A stretch of 64,000 nucleotides of DNA, from the NCBI RefSeq assembly GCF_003002815.1, contig NZ_PVTF01000024.1, positions 1-64,000 on the forward strand, read 5' to 3'. This DNA comes from Umezawaea tangerina. GTDB taxonomy: Bacteria > Actinomycetota > Actinomycetes > Mycobacteriales > Pseudonocardiaceae. How positions within the stretch are numbered: position 1 is the first letter of the stretch; every line of letters begins with the position of its first letter. This document shows, one piece after another, positions 18,453 through 27,348 of this stretch. Made by a program: the position numbers and the translations under genes. The notes beneath the pieces were generated by a model that did no database searches, was not told the DNA's origin, and saw only the letters and a program-made list of their open reading frames with translations.

Positions 18453-18916
18453 ATCGCGCGTGTGGCACCGCGCGTTCGGCTCTCCGTAGTGCCGAGGTCA
18501 CGGGAAGGTCTCCGGAGCGCGGACCAGGGGTCCTCGGCACGTCCGAATGGTGGAACCCAGGGCCTTGTTCGCTCTGAGCGGACCAAAGTGTTACCGATCA
18601 CACCAACGGCCGCGCCGGTCCCACCTTTTGGAGCAATCCAGGGTCCTGGGCAGCCAAAACCGCAGGTCTGAAACCGTTGCCACGACTGCGGATAGTGATT
18701 TTGAACCGCCGAAATCGGCGTTCGGGCGGGATCGGCGCACCGTCGAGTGGCGAAAACGCGAGTGACGCGGGTCGCCACCACCACGGGAACACTGACTTCC
18801 GCGCGAACGTCTGAGAGAGTGGAGCCAGCGAGCACCACGCACCAGCCAGATGCGTAGTGGTCGCAGCTTGGTAAGAGGGCACCGAATCCCCGGTGCCGGG
18901 ACGGAGGGAGACTCTA

Positions 18917-19099
18917 ATGACTACACCCACGCTCACCCGCCCCGAGTTGACCGCTGCCGACCGCTGCGACCGCTGCGGGGCTGCTGCCCAGGTTCGCGCC
19001 GTACTCCCCTCCGGGGGCGAGCTGCTGTTCTGCGGGCACCACGCCCGTGAACACAGCACGAAGCTGCGCGAGCTCGCTGCCGAACTGCAGCAGGGCTAA
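18917..19099 (+). CDS. DUF7455 small zinc-ribbon protein
   Basis: A 60-residue protein with a Cys/His cluster (CDRCGAAAQVRA then LLFCGHHAREH) suited to a zinc ribbon, followed by a helix. ATG 18917 has a GGAGGGAGA site upstream. It is conserved downstream of sigA in many actinobacteria (Rv2708c in M. tuberculosis, there on the other strand). The role is unknown. Confidence 0.87.
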   Translation: MTTPTLTRPELTAADRCDRCGAAAQVRAVLPSGGELLFCGHHAREHSTKLRELAAELQQG

Positions 19100-19143
19100 C
19101 AATCGGGGCCGTGTGTGGCCCTCAAGCACCCTTGCCGTTCCGG

Positions 19144-19169
19144 GGCGGGGATCCGAGAGGATCCCCGCC
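19144..19169 (+). terminator. Terminator of the DUF7455 gene
   Basis: 11-nt perfect arms GGCGGGGATCC / GGATCCCCGCC with loop GAGA, 45 nt after the stop codon. Confidence 0.8.
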
Positions 19170-19210
19170 CCCCTCGCATTTCTGGGGGTTTTCGGGGGGT
19201 GCCGGGGTAG

Positions 19211-19322
19211 GTCTGGCTACGCCAGCATCCGACGCTCCGCGTCGGACAGGGCATCGGACTGCGTCCGACAAGGCGTGTGTCGCCCTCGCTGCGCGTCGGA
19301 GTGGGGTGGCTGCTGCGCGTCG
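19211..19322 (+). repeat. Partial hairpin repeat R4 (tail only)
   Basis: It carries the small-hairpin tail of the R1-R3 repeats (CTGGCtacGCCAGCATC, then CCGACgctccgcGTCGG, then GGCATCGGACtgcGTCCGACAAGG) but lacks the 24-bp palindrome. The arms differ from the other copies yet still pair. It abuts the 3' end of the ROK gene. Confidence 0.75.
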
Positions 19323-19324
19323 GG

Positions 19325-20497
19325 TCAGACGATGCCGAGGACGGGTTCGAAGGCGGCTTCGGCTGCGCCGACGAGTTTGGCGTCGCGGCCCAGGGGGGAG
19401 CTGACGATGCGGGTGCCGCCCACGGCTCTGCTGACGAGGCTGCGGCGTTGGACGACGGCTCTGACCTCGGCGACCACGGGTTCCGGTAGGGCGGTGAAGA
19501 GGTCGCCGAGGACGACCAGTTCCGGGCCGAGCATGTTGACGACGGTGACCAGGCCTACGGCGAGCCATTCGGTGAACTCGCCGAGGCGGTGCATGACGCT
19601 GTCGGGGTCGGCGGCCAGGGAGCGCAGCTCGGCGACGACGGCGCCGCGGGAGGCGTTCTCGGGGAGGGCCAGGGCTCTGCACAAGGCTGCTTCGCCGACC
19701 TCGGTCTCCCAGCAGCCCTCACAGCCGCAATAACAACGCAGCCCGCCTGGGCGGACGACCATGTGGCCCAGCTCGCCCACGTACCCGCCGGTGCCGCGCA
19801 AGGGCATGCCGTTGGAGATGACGCCGCCGCCGACACCGACGTCGGCGGAGATGTAGACCATGTCCGAGGCGCCGCGGGCCGCGCCGCGGACGTGTTCGGC
19901 GAGGGCGCCCAGCTCGGCGTCGTTGCCGACCTGGACGGGCAGGCCCATGACGGCGCTGAGGCGTTCGCCGAGTGCGACGTTGGTCCAGTGGAGGTTGGGG
20001 GCCTCGTGGACCCAGCCGTCGGAGCGGCGGACGACACCGGAGACGGAGACGCCCACGGCGACGGGCTGGAGGTCCAGTTCGTCGGTCAGCAGCTTGGCCG
20101 AGTCGACGATGTGGGTGATGACCTCGCGGGGGTCGCGAGTGCGGGTGTGGAGGTTCCAGCTGTCCCGGCCGATGATCTCCCCGCCGAGCCCCACCATCGC
20201 CATGGCCACCTGCTCCACGCGGATGTCGATGGCCAGGACGACGGCGGCGTGCGGCTGCGGGAGGACCAGCAGCGAAGGTCTGCCGGCACCGCTGCGCTGT
20301 GCGGGGACCCGCTCGGCCACCACGCCGGTCTCGGCGAGACCGTCCACCAGGGCTTTGATCGTGCTGCGGTTGAGCCCGAGCTCAGCCGCGAGCGACGCCC
20401 TGGTGGACGGACCGTCGACGTGCAACCGGCGCAGCAGCGCCGTGCGGTTGTGCCTGCGGACCTCGTCGGGCCGGGCTCCCGCAGTCGGTGATGTCAC
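19325..20497 (-). CDS. ROK-family transcriptional regulator (XylR-like)
   Basis: A sugar-responsive regulator of 390 residues. The N-terminal winged helix-turn-helix (STRASLAAELGLNRSTIKALVDGL) precedes a ROK sugar-kinase-like domain with the zinc-site motif CYCGCEGCWETEVG and a glycine-rich VSADVGVGGG-like segment. It is the last gene of the xylF-G-H type operon, 5 nt after the permease stop with TAGGAG just upstream of its GTG. It probably represses this operon in the absence of the sugar. A 15-bp inverted repeat at 23984-23998 is a candidate operator. Confidence 0.85.
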   Translation of the reverse strand: MTSPTAGARPDEVRRHNRTALLRRLHVDGPSTRASLAAELGLNRSTIKALVDGLAETGVVAERVPAQRSGAGRPSLLVLPQPHAAVVLAIDIRVEQVAMAMVGLGGEIIGRDSWNLHTRTRDPREVITHIVDSAKLLTDELDLQPVAVGVSVSGVVRRSDGWVHEAPNLHWTNVALGERLSAVMGLPVQVGNDAELGALAEHVRGAARGASDMVYISADVGVGGGVISNGMPLRGTGGYVGELGHMVVRPGGLRCYCGCEGCWETEVGEAALCRALALPENASRGAVVAELRSLAADPDSVMHRLGEFTEWLAVGLVTVVNMLGPELVVLGDLFTALPEPVVAEVRAVVQRRSLVSRAVGGTRIVSSPLGRDAKLVGAAEAAFEPVLGIV

Positions 20498-20502
20498 AAC
20501 TC

Positions 20503-21927
20503 CTACGAAGCGGCCGAACGACGACGCGACAGCGCATCCACGCTGGCGGCCAGGAGCAGCACGAGACCGGTGACGATGGAGACCACCGCGGCCTCCTGCT
20601 TGAGCAGGCCCAGACCGTTCGAGATGATCGCGATGACCGCGCCACCGATGACCGCGTCGCGCAGTCGGCCCTTGCCGCCGAACAGCGACGTACCACCGAT
20701 GACCGCGGCACCGACCGCGAACAGCAGGGTGTTGCCGCCACCGGAGTCGGGCGCGACCGAGCCGACCTTCGAGGAGTACACGATGGCGCCGAGAGCGGCG
20801 ACCGACGAGCAGATCACGAAGACGCTCATCCGGATCTTGGCCACGTTGATGCCTGCACGACGAGCGGCCTCGGCGTTGCCGCCGACCGCGTAGATGTGCC
20901 TGCCGTACTGGGTGCGGTCCAGGACGAACGTGCCGAGGGTGAGCAGCGCCAGGACGATCGGCACCACGTACGGCACCCCCAGGATGGTCACGGTCGGGTT
21001 GACCGCGCGGTTCTGGGTGAGCAGCAGGGTGGCGGCGGCACCGAGCACGACGACCGCGGCGACCTTGATCAGGACGAGCGGCGTGGGCTGGGCGACGAGG
21101 CCCTTGCGCAGCCGGGTGAAGTGCCTGCCGAGGACGACGGCGCCGTAGCCGCCTGCCGCGATCAGGAACAGGATCCAGCTGTTGACCGTGTTCAGGTTGC
21201 CGTTGGCGACGTCGAACAGGATCTTGTCGTTGCGGATGGGCAGGGTGCCGCCCTGGCCGATGTACTTCAGCACCACGCCGCCCCACGCCAGGAACAGCGC
21301 GAGGGTCACGACGAAGGACGGGATGCCGACCTTCGCGACGAGGTAGCCGGTCAGGCTGCCGATCGACGTGCCGATGCACAGCGCGAGCAGCATCTCGATC
21401 CACGCGTTCGGCGGCACGCCGAGCAGCAGGATCACCAGGCCGACGACGGGGAGGACGACGCCGGGCCAGATGCGCAGCAGCGCCGACAGGACCGCGGCGA
21501 CCACCATGAACGCGCAGGTGATGTAGAAGACGCCGTCGCCGAAGGCGGACAGCATGTTGCCGCTCTTGACCAGGTGCAGCGCCATCACGGAGGCGGCGAC
21601 GCCGGACGCGGTGCCCGCCGACAGGTCGATCTCGCCGAGCAGCAGCACGAAGACGAGGCCCATCGCGATGATCACGATGCCCGCGCCCTGCGCCAGCAGG
21701 TTCGCGATGTTGCCCAGGGTCAGGAAGGTCTCGGACTGCGCGCTGAAGAAGATCACCAGCACGAGCAGGCCGAGCAGCGCGGGCAGCGAACCGAAGTCGC
21801 CGCCGCGGACCTTGGCCCAGTACTCGCGCAGCGCCTCGCCAGCCGACTTGGACGTCGTGTCGATGCCGAAGTCGGAAATCGCCCCCGTCTCGGGGGCCTT
21901 CTCACCGGTGGAGGGTGTGTCAGTCAT
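20503..21927 (-). CDS. Sugar ABC transporter permease (XylH-like)
   Basis: Single-component permease of the ribose/xylose ABC class, 474 residues with more than ten hydrophobic segments. It has the conserved VFVLLLGEIDLSAG and the C-terminal GAAVIGGTSLFGGKG and GLGLL segments. The length (longer than RbsC) is typical of XylH. ATG 21927 is preferred for its GAGGAA site 6 nt upstream. ATG 21945, overlapping the ATPase stop, is an alternative. It pairs with the adjacent ATPase and binding protein. Confidence 0.9.
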   Translation of the reverse strand: MTDTPSTGEKAPETGAISDFGIDTTSKSAGEALREYWAKVRGGDFGSLPALLGLLVLVIFFSAQSETFLTLGNIANLLAQGAGIVIIAMGLVFVLLLGEIDLSAGTASGVAASVMALHLVKSGNMLSAFGDGVFYITCAFMVVAAVLSALLRIWPGVVLPVVGLVILLLGVPPNAWIEMLLALCIGTSIGSLTGYLVAKVGIPSFVVTLALFLAWGGVVLKYIGQGGTLPIRNDKILFDVANGNLNTVNSWILFLIAAGGYGAVVLGRHFTRLRKGLVAQPTPLVLIKVAAVVVLGAAATLLLTQNRAVNPTVTILGVPYVVPIVLALLTLGTFVLDRTQYGRHIYAVGGNAEAARRAGINVAKIRMSVFVICSSVAALGAIVYSSKVGSVAPDSGGGNTLLFAVGAAVIGGTSLFGGKGRLRDAVIGGAVIAIISNGLGLLKQEAAVVSIVTGLVLLLAASVDALSRRRSAAS

Positions 21928-21944
21928 GCTCAGTTCCTCGGGCA

Positions 21945-22718
21945 TCAGATGGTCGCGGTTTCCGGGCGGGCGATGCCCAGGTCGCCGGAGCGACCAGCGG
22001 TGATCAGCTCGACCACCTGTCCGTGGGTGACGTCCTTGGTCGGCAGCTGAGCCGCCATGCGCCCCAGGTACAGGCAGGCGATGCGGTCGGACACCTCGAA
22101 GACGTCGTTCATGTTGTGGCTGATCAGCACGACGCCGAGGCCCTGCTCGGCGAGCCTGCGGACCAGGTCGAGCACCTGGCGGGTCTGCGCGACGCCGAGT
22201 GCGGCGGTCGGCTCGTCGAGGAGCACGACCTTGCTGTCCCACAGCACGGACTTGGCGATCGCCACGGTCTGCCGCTGGCCGCCGGAGAGCGACGCGACGG
22301 ACGTGCGGACGGACTTCACGGTGCGCACGGACAGCGAGGCGAGGGTCTTGCGGGCCGCCTGCTCCATGTCGGCCTCGTCGAGGAGCCCGTACTTGCCGCG
22401 CTCACGACCGAGGAACATGTTCTGGACGATGTCCAGGTTCTCGCACAGCGCGAGGTCCTGGTACACGACCTCGATGCCGTAGTCCGCCGCTTCGCGGGGA
22501 CTGTGGATGGTCACCGGCTGGCCTTCGAAGAGCACTTCACCCGAGTCGATCGGGTGGATGCCGGCGATGGACTTGACCATCGTCGACTTGCCCGCGCCGT
22601 TGTCACCCACGAGCGCGGTGACCTCTCCGGCCCGCACGGTGAAGTCGATGTCGTGCAGCACGTGCACGGGCCCGAAGCTCTTGTTGATGCCGCGCAGCTC
22701 GAGAATCGGCTCGCTCAC
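21945..22718 (-). CDS. Sugar ABC transporter ATP-binding protein (single domain)
   Basis: An ABC ATPase of 257 residues with Walker A GDNGAGKSTMVK, Q loop VVYQDLALCENL, signature LSGGQRQTVAIAK, Walker B VVLLDEPTAALG and an ISHNMNDVFEV switch region. It has only one nucleotide-binding domain, unlike E. coli XylG, so it should act as a homodimer. GTG 22718 with GGAGGA 5 nt upstream sets the start. It lies downstream of a strong hairpin that separates it from the binding-protein gene. Confidence 0.9.
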   Translation of the reverse strand: MSEPILELRGINKSFGPVHVLHDIDFTVRAGEVTALVGDNGAGKSTMVKSIAGIHPIDSGEVLFEGQPVTIHSPREAADYGIEVVYQDLALCENLDIVQNMFLGRERGKYGLLDEADMEQAARKTLASLSVRTVKSVRTSVASLSGGQRQTVAIAKSVLWDSKVVLLDEPTAALGVAQTRQVLDLVRRLAEQGLGVVLISHNMNDVFEVSDRIACLYLGRMAAQLPTKDVTHGQVVELITAGRSGDLGIARPETATI

Positions 22719-22754
22719 GGCTGTCCTCCAAAACCTGGTTCTTGCTTGCGGAAA

Positions 22755-22793
22755 CCGCGGCGGGTGCCAGTCGGGGGCTGGCACCCACCGCGG
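22755..22793 (-). terminator. Intra-operon hairpin between binding protein and ATPase
   Basis: 16-nt arms (22755-22770 / 22778-22793, one mismatch) with a 7-nt loop. It probably protects or partly terminates the binding-protein mRNA so that this component is made in excess. Confidence 0.6.
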
Positions 22794-22814
22794 CGGTTGC
22801 GGTGAAGCGGCTTG

Positions 22815-23939
22815 CTACTTGATGCCGAGCTCGGTGCAGGTGGCGGCCAGGTCGGCGACGCAGATCTCGGAGGCCTTGACGGCGCCCGCGTCGACCACGG
22901 TCTTGACCTTGTCCTTGGTGATCAGCTGGGCGTCGAGGAGCACCGACTTGACGTCGCGGTTCGCGGTGGTGTCCTTGGTGACGCCGGTGGCGATCTTGTC
23001 GGCACCCGCGGTGTCGCCCTTGGCGAGCAGACCGGCGAGCTTGGCGGTGGCCTCGGCCTCAGCCTTGATCGGCTTGAAGACGGTCATGTACTGGTCGCCG
23101 CGGAGCACGGCCTGCAGGCCGTCCGGGGTGGCGTCCTGGCCGGTGACCGGCACCTTGCCGTTGAGGCCGAACTTCTTCAGCACGGTGATGACCGCACCCG
23201 CGAGGCCGTCGTTCGCGGCGACGACGCCGTCGACCTTCTGGCCGTTGCCGGTCAGGATCTGCTCGAAGACCGTGGCGCCGATCTGGTTGTCCCACTTCTC
23301 GATCGGCTGGGACTGGACGAGCTTCAGGTCACCCGAGGCGTACAGCGGGGCGAGGACCTTCTTCTGGCCCTCGGCGAACAGCGTGGCGTTGTTGTCCGTC
23401 GGCGCACCCTCGATCTCGATGACCTGGGCACCCTTGTTGCTCGCCAGCGCGGTCTTCAGACCGGTGCCCTGGAGCTCGCCGACCTTCACGTTGTCGAAGG
23501 AGACGTAGTACTTCGACGTGCCACCGAGGTTCAGGCGGTCGTAGTCGATGACCGGAATGCCCTGGGCGTCGGCCTTGGCGGCCACCGCGGCACCGACCGA
23601 GGAGTCCGGCGAGGCGATGATCAGGACCTTCACGCCCGCGCTGATCATGCCGTCCGCCAGGGTGGTGAACTTCTGGTTGTCACCCTGGGCGTTCTGGATG
23701 TCCGCGTCCAGACCTTCGGCCTTGAGCGCCTCGGTGAGCAGGGGCTTGTCGAAGCCCTCCCAGCGGGCGGAGCTGGCGGTCTCGGGAAGGATCACACCGA
23801 CCTTGACGCCACCGCCCGCGGACCCGGTGCTGCCGGCACTCGTGCTGCTGCCGCCGGTCGAACTGTTGGCACCACACGCCGTCATGGCCACGGCAAGGCC
23901 GGTACCTACGGCGATGAGGGCGAGGCTCTTGCTGCGCAT
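22815..23939 (-). CDS. D-xylose-type substrate-binding lipoprotein
   Basis: Periplasmic-binding-protein-like sugar receptor, 374 residues. It has a lipoprotein signal (MRSKSLALIAVGTGLAVAMTAC, modified Cys22) and a Ser/Gly linker. A PBP type-1 domain follows with YYVSFDNVKVGELQG and PVTGQDATPDGLQAVLRGDQYMTVFKP, segments characteristic of XylF. First gene of the importer operon. No xylA or xylB is nearby, so the sugar assignment rests on receptor sequence alone. Confidence 0.88.
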   Translation of the reverse strand: MRSKSLALIAVGTGLAVAMTACGANSSTGGSSTSAGSTGSAGGGVKVGVILPETASSARWEGFDKPLLTEALKAEGLDADIQNAQGDNQKFTTLADGMISAGVKVLIIASPDSSVGAAVAAKADAQGIPVIDYDRLNLGGTSKYYVSFDNVKVGELQGTGLKTALASNKGAQVIEIEGAPTDNNATLFAEGQKKVLAPLYASGDLKLVQSQPIEKWDNQIGATVFEQILTGNGQKVDGVVAANDGLAGAVITVLKKFGLNGKVPVTGQDATPDGLQAVLRGDQYMTVFKPIKAEAEATAKLAGLLAKGDTAGADKIATGVTKDTTANRDVKSVLLDAQLITKDKVKTVVDAGAVKASEICVADLAATCTELGIK

Positions 23940-23983
23940 CCGCCATCCCTTTCACTGCACTGCCCGAGGACCGGGCAGAAAAT

Positions 23984-23998
23984 GTTGTGGCGCACAAC
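23984..23998. promoter_or_regulatory. Candidate operator of the xylose-type operon
   Basis: GTTGTG-GCG-CACAAC, a perfect 6-3-6 inverted repeat 45 nt upstream of the binding-protein start. The gap 23940-24284 otherwise shows only an AACCGGTT palindrome (24128-24135) and no gene. Confidence 0.4.
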
Positions 23999-24284
23999 GT
24001 ATGCCCTGGGACCGGGTGACCGGAACCACACTGCATCGATAAAGAGGGCACGATGCTGCAACGGAGAGGTAACCGAGCCGACATGTGACTACTGCAAATG
24101 CATGTCCAAGTCACGTTCAGTCACATTAACCGGTTGCGTAGTGTGTCCGCCGTCTCAATTGGAACCGGGACGTGACGGCATCAACCGGACGTGTCGTCCG
24201 CGTTGCGGACGCGTGCGCCCGTCAAGCGAACAGATGGCCAACGGGCGTCGAACGGGCCGCCACGAACGGCCGAACGGGCGGCGG

Positions 24285-26021
24285 TTACCAGGACCGCAAC
24301 GTGGCGATGCGCTCCTCGAGCTGCTCGATCGTCGCCATCGCGGTGGGCGGGCCGCCGCAGTGCTCGCGCAGGGCGTTGTGGATCTTGCCGTGCGGCTTCT
24401 TGGTGCGGTGGTGGTGCATCGCGACGAGCGAGTTGAGCTCCTTGCGCAACGCGGCCAGCTGCTCCTGCACGCCCTGCGGACGGGCGGCGCGCGGCGGCGC
24501 GGGCGGCGGCTCGGCGGCCTTGCGCTTGGCGACCTCGACGAGCTGGTGCTCCTGGCGCTGCCGCAGCAGCGCGCGCACCTGGTCGGGTTCGAGCAGGCCG
24601 GGCAGCCCCAGGTACTCCTGCTCGTCGTCGCTGCCCGCGAACGCGGCCGTGCCGAAGGAGGACCCGTCGTAGATCACCTGGTCCAGCTCGGCCGAGGCGC
24701 CGAGCGAGGTGAACGACTTCTCGTCCTCGCCCTCCTCGTCCTTGGTGCGGTTCGCGTCGGCCAGGAGCTCGTCGTCCCAGCCGTCCTTCTCGCGGTGCGG
24801 CTTGCCGAGGATGTGGTCGCGCTGCTGCTCCAGCTCGGAGGCCAGCCCCAGCAGCACCGGGACGCTGGGCAGGAACACGCTCGCCGTCTCGCCCTTCGCG
24901 CGCTGGCGCACGAACCGGCCGATGGCCTGGGCGAAGAACAGCGGGGTGGACGAGCTGGTGGCGTACACGCCGACGGCGAGCCGCGGCACGTCGACGCCCT
25001 CGGACACCATCCGGACCGCGATCAGCCAGCGCTCGGTGGTCTGCGAGAACTCCGCGATCCGCCCGGACGCCTTGGGGTCGTCGGACAGCACGACCGTCGC
25101 GGTGTGGCCGGTGACCCGGTGCAGGACCTCGGCGTACGCCTTCGCGGTCGTCTGGTCGGTCGCGATGATCATGGCTCCGGCGTCGGGCATGCCGCCGTTG
25201 CGGAGCTGGGTCAGCCGCATGTCGGCCGAGGTGATCACCGACTTGATCCAGTCGCCGCTCGGGTCCAGCGCCGTGCGCCACGCCCGCGCCGTCTGCTCCG
25301 TGGTCAGCGGCTCGCCGAGGCGGGCGGTGAACTCCTCGCCCGCGCTGGTCCGCCAGCTCGCCTCGCCGGAGTAGGCCAGGAAGATCACCGGCCGGACCAC
25401 GCCGTCGCGCAGCGCGTCGGAGTAGCCGTAGGAGTGGTCGGGCTGGCTGCGCATCAGGCCGTCGCCGCCCGGCGCGTAGGAGATGAACGGGATCGGCGAG
25501 TCGTCGCTGCGGAACGGGGTCCCGGTCAGCGACAGCCTGCGCACGGCGGGCGTGAACGCCTCGCGGATCGCGTCGCCCCAGGACTTCGCGTCGCCGCCGT
25601 GGTGGACCTCGTCCAGCATCACCAGCGTCTTGCGGTTCTCGGTGCGGACGCGGTGCAGCGTCGGGTGCGCGGCGACCTGCGCGTACGTGACGGCGACACC
25701 GTGGTAGTCGCGGGAGGTGACCGCGTTGGTGTTGCGGAAGTTCGAGTCGATCGCGATGCCGACGGCCGCGGCCGCCTGCGCCCACTGGTGCTTGAGGTGC
25801 TCGGTCGGCGCGACGATGGTGATCGACTCGACGGTGCGGTCGGCCAGCAGCTCGGCGGCGACGCGCAGGCCGAACGTGGTCTTGCCCGCGCCGGGGGTCG
25901 CGACCGCGAGGAAGTCCTTCGGCTTCGCTGCCAGGTACTTCGTCAGCGCTCGCCGTTGCCAGGCCCGCAGCGGACGCTGGGCGACCGGGGACTCGACAAC
26001 CTGCGTGTCGGGCTGTGCCAC
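24285..26021 (-). CDS. DEAD/DEAH-box (superfamily 2) helicase
   Basis: A 578-residue SF2 helicase conserved in actinobacteria. The motifs run in order: Q-like RAWQRRAL, Walker A ATPGAGKTTFGL, Ib region, DEVHH (motif II), SLTGTPFRSDD (motif III), MVSEGVDVPRLAVG (motif V) and QAIGRFVRQRAKGE (motif VI). A charged C-terminal extension (about 450-578) contains a coiled-coil-like stretch. The GTG start has AGGAG 10 nt upstream. The substrate is not indicated by the sequence. The 26022-26222 gap shows no gene. Confidence 0.9.
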   Translation of the reverse strand: MAQPDTQVVESPVAQRPLRAWQRRALTKYLAAKPKDFLAVATPGAGKTTFGLRVAAELLADRTVESITIVAPTEHLKHQWAQAAAAVGIAIDSNFRNTNAVTSRDYHGVAVTYAQVAAHPTLHRVRTENRKTLVMLDEVHHGGDAKSWGDAIREAFTPAVRRLSLTGTPFRSDDSPIPFISYAPGGDGLMRSQPDHSYGYSDALRDGVVRPVIFLAYSGEASWRTSAGEEFTARLGEPLTTEQTARAWRTALDPSGDWIKSVITSADMRLTQLRNGGMPDAGAMIIATDQTTAKAYAEVLHRVTGHTATVVLSDDPKASGRIAEFSQTTERWLIAVRMVSEGVDVPRLAVGVYATSSSTPLFFAQAIGRFVRQRAKGETASVFLPSVPVLLGLASELEQQRDHILGKPHREKDGWDDELLADANRTKDEEGEDEKSFTSLGASAELDQVIYDGSSFGTAAFAGSDDEQEYLGLPGLLEPDQVRALLRQRQEHQLVEVAKRKAAEPPPAPPRAARPQGVQEQLAALRKELNSLVAMHHHRTKKPHGKIHNALREHCGGPPTAMATIEQLEERIATLRSW

Positions 26022-26222
26022 GAACTCATCGCTCCTTCAGCGCAGGTCAAAGGTGGGCTGTGACAGTCGAATGCCCTCAGGCCGGTGTGGTCCCGCGACA
26101 GCGCGGGAGCCCGGTGAGGGCGAAGTTCAGCCTACCCGTTCGCGGGCCGCAGGGCGGACACCGAGGCCGCCTCGGCCCGCCAGTGGCGCGGAACGGCCCG
26201 CCATGCACCATGCTTGACCTCG

Positions 26223-27338
26223 ATGGGTCTGCCGACGGACGACAACAGGCGCGCCTCGCCCGCCACCGCGCAGGAGCCGGTGCGCCGCGGGTCGGGGCGC
26301 CTTGTCGCGCGCACGCTGAAGAAGGCTTGGCAGGGGAACCTGTTCTCCGAGGCGGCCGAGGCCGCGTTCTGGCAGACGCTGTCGTTCCCGCCGCTGCTGC
26401 TCGGACTGCTCGGCAGCATGGGCTACCTGGGCGACTGGCTCGGCCCGGAGGTGGTCAGCCAGGTCAAGGAGAAGATCATCGGCTTCTGCCGGACGATCTT
26501 CAGCCGGGACGTCGTGTCGGGGGTGATCGAACCGACGGTCGACCAGATCCTGACCACCGGCAAGGGCGAGATCGTCTCCATCGGCTTCGTGATCTCGCTG
26601 TGGGCCGGGTCGTCGGCGATGTCGTCGTTCGTCGACGCGATCACCGTGGCGCACGACCAGTACGGCGTGCGCAACGAGGTGTGGCAGCGGATCTTCGCCC
26701 TGCTGCTCTACATGGCCAGCCTGGTGCTGCTGATCATCGGTCTGCCGGTGCTCGCGCTCGGCCCCGACCTGCTGACCCAGTTCCTGCCCACGAGCTGGCA
26801 GAACACCGTGTCGTACTGGATCGGCGTCTTCTACTACCCCGGCCTCGCCGTGCTGCTGATCCTGGCGCTCGCCACGCTGTACAAGCTCTCGCTGCCGCGC
26901 AAGCTCCCGTGGCACCGCCTTGTCCCCGGCGCGGTGCTCGCGATGGCCGTCTTCCTGCTCTCCAGCATCGGGCTGCGGCTGTACATCCAGTGGATCACCA
27001 CCACCGGCTACACCTACGGTGCCCTCGCGACCCCCATCGCGTTCCTGCTGTTCGCCTACTTCATCGGCCTGGCGATCACCATCGGCGCGTACTTCAACAG
27101 CGCCATCCAGGACATGTGGCCCGCGCGGATGACGCGGAGGCAGCGCAGGAGGTGGCGGAGGCTGGAGATGGAGAGGACGGCGGAGCGGATCCGGGCGGAC
27201 GAGCGGTCCACCACCGAGCTGTCGCCGGAGCCCGCGCAGGAACCGGAGCCCGCGCCCGAACCGGAGCCCGGTAGCGCCCCCTCCCCCGCCGACACGACCC
27301 CGACGACCCGGCTGCCCGTGCCGCGGTCGCAGGGCTGA
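26223..27338 (+). CDS. YihY/BrkB-family membrane protein
   Basis: Polytopic inner-membrane protein of 371 residues with about six hydrophobic segments (first at FWQTLSFPPLLLGLLGSMGYL, last at AFLLFAYFIGLAITIGAYFNSAI). It has a basic juxtamembrane tail (RRQRRRWRR) and a Glu/Pro-rich disordered C terminus. It was once called RNase BN, but no nuclease motif is present. ATG 26223 is used; TTG 26214 is in frame just upstream. It corresponds to Rv2707 near sigB in M. tuberculosis. Confidence 0.87.
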   Translation: MGLPTDDNRRASPATAQEPVRRGSGRLVARTLKKAWQGNLFSEAAEAAFWQTLSFPPLLLGLLGSMGYLGDWLGPEVVSQVKEKIIGFCRTIFSRDVVSGVIEPTVDQILTTGKGEIVSIGFVISLWAGSSAMSSFVDAITVAHDQYGVRNEVWQRIFALLLYMASLVLLIIGLPVLALGPDLLTQFLPTSWQNTVSYWIGVFYYPGLAVLLILALATLYKLSLPRKLPWHRLVPGAVLAMAVFLLSSIGLRLYIQWITTTGYTYGALATPIAFLLFAYFIGLAITIGAYFNSAIQDMWPARMTRRQRRRWRRLEMERTAERIRADERSTTELSPEPAQEPEPAPEPEPGSAPSPADTTPTTRLPVPRSQG

Positions 27339-27348
27339 GCCCGCGGGC

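Noticed and set aside
18860-18900. tRNA-like sequence before the DUF7455 gene
   Set aside because: Only one 7-bp hairpin is present; no acceptor, D or T arms can be folded around it.
24128-24135. AACCGGTT as the ROK operator
   Set aside because: It is short and 190 bp from the gene start; the 15-bp inverted repeat at 23984-23998 is better placed.
22812-26063. A 1083-codon open frame opposite the binding-protein and helicase genes
   Set aside because: It spans two well-supported genes on the other strand and has the His/Arg/Gly-rich composition of an antisense shadow in GC-rich DNA.
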